From Bog-756 sp038210245 (GTDB taxonomy: Bacteria > Actinomycetota > Acidimicrobiia > Acidimicrobiales > RAAP-2), in NCBI GenBank assembly GCA_038210245.1, contig JBBQWW010000004.1, forward strand, positions 1-64,000: 64,000 nucleotides of DNA. The letters are read 5' to 3'. Every line of letters starts with the position of its first letter. Position 1 is the first letter of the stretch. Below are positions 63,497-64,000 of this stretch, piece after piece. The notes below the pieces were generated by a model, which ran no database searches, had not been told where the DNA came from, and saw only the letters and a list, made by a program, of their open reading frames with translations. The translations under genes and the position numbers were made by a program.

Positions 63497-64000
63497 TCAG
63501 CCGAAGAAGTGGGTCCGGGGTCGTTCCAGCTGGTACCCGTCCACGAACACGTCGACCCGTTCGTTGTAGAACGCCACCAGCCCGGCGATGGGGAGCACTT
63601 GAGGAGTGGGAAAGTCGTAGCTCCAGGCCAGGTCCCCATGGACCACGCCGTCGATGTCCACCGACCAGTAGTCGGTGGTGGTGCCCTTGTAGGGACAGCG
63701 GGTGACGGTGGCCGTCGGGACCAGGTGCTCGAACCGGACCTCGGTGCGGTTGACGAAGTAGCGGGTGGTTAGCCCCGTCTCGAACACCATCACCGTTGAA
63801 GACGACTCCGCCAGCACCACACCCTCGAGCTCGATGCGCACCTGACGAGTGGAGCGCACCGCATCCACCCGGGCGTAGGGATTGCGGGGGTGGACGAAGA
63901 CCTCCTCATCCTCTTCGTACCAGTGGTCCAGGGCGTCCCAGTCGAACCGGAAGGTGTCGAGGAGCAGCTGATGCTCGGACTCCACCATTAGGCGGGCCTC
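63497..64000 (-). CDS. DUF427 family protein, 5' end beyond window
   Basis: The visible part ends with a complete DUF427 domain (RVRIELEG-type strand, FETGLTTRYFVNRTEV, TVTRCPYKGTTTDYWSV and LAWSYDFPTPQVLPIAGLVAFYNERVDVFVDG). Before it, FRFDWDALDHWYEEDEEVFVHPRNPY resembles the linker between two copies in tandem DUF427 proteins. The frame stays open to the window edge past the ATG at 63988, so the start probably lies outside. Function unknown. Confidence 0.85.
   Translation of the reverse strand, partial: EARLMVESEHQLLLDTFRFDWDALDHWYEEDEEVFVHPRNPYARVDAVRSTRQVRIELEGVVLAESSSTVMVFETGLTTRYFVNRTEVRFEHLVPTATVTRCPYKGTTTDYWSVDIDGVVHGDLAWSYDFPTPQVLPIAGLVAFYNERVDVFVDGYQLERPRTHFFG

Overview
This window is a contiguous stretch of high-GC DNA with dense genes on both strands, frequent GTG starts, 4-bp ATGA/GTGA overlaps inside operons and strong G/C bias at third codon positions. 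The protein families (DUF2505, DUF2889, DUF5134, DUF2855, DUF427, CtaG, RodZ-like helix-turn-helix, many SDRs, TetR regulators and amidohydrolases) fit an actinobacterium of the Acidimicrobiia or a related environmental lineage. That placement is inferred from composition and gene content only. I see no rRNA, tRNA, CRISPR array, phage genes or intact insertion sequence.

Layout. 1-7.5 kb: a branched-chain-type substrate-binding protein, a broken cNMP-binding gene, rsgA, a crotonase, an SDR, an internally deleted GH3 glucosidase pseudogene and a secreted TAP-like hydrolase. 7.5-12.7 kb: a four-gene minus-strand operon in which every junction is a 4-bp overlap: zinc alcohol dehydrogenase, glycerol-kinase-like FGGY kinase, GlpA-like and GlpB-like flavoproteins. 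12.8-15.4 kb: divergent agmatine deiminase and N-carbamoylputrescine amidase, which together convert agmatine to putrescine. The amidase is preceded by a 21-codon overlapping ORF. 15.4-20 kb: an EamA transporter, an S53 peptidase remnant, DUF2505, DUF2889 and an HSL-type esterase. 20-27.1 kb: an apparent catabolic island with an SDR, two convergent amidohydrolases, an acetoacetate-decarboxylase-like protein, a SnoaL-like protein, a TetR-like regulator and an alpha/beta hydrolase.

27.1-33.2 kb: a GGDEF-EAL protein whose EAL half is broken, an SRPBCC protein, a nitroreductase, a membrane protein, a secreted SGNH esterase and an ABC ATPase pseudogene. 33.3-38.1 kb: a C-type arylsulfatase, then a compact operon for a diheme cytochrome b (b6-like) with two membrane partners but no Rieske protein or cytochrome c1; this is the best candidate here for an undescribed complex. 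38.1-47 kb: DinB, DUF2855, TetR, a propeller-like protein, a DHA2 exporter fused to a winged helix, and a complete polar-amino-acid ABC importer. 47-55 kb: a dimethylglycine-dehydrogenase-like flavoprotein/GcvT, a choline-kinase-like phosphotransferase and an APC permease, divergent from a Baeyer-Villiger-type monooxygenase. 55-57.3 kb: a TetR-DHA2 exporter pair with two palindromes bracketing its promoter. 57.3-64 kb: an FMN reductase with a frameshift, pirin, a RodZ-like protein, a CtaG/DUF5134/membrane-protein group, beta-carbonic anhydrase and DUF427.

A theme across the window is recent gene decay: at least six genes carry frameshifts, nonsense codons or clean internal deletions while their neighbours are intact.
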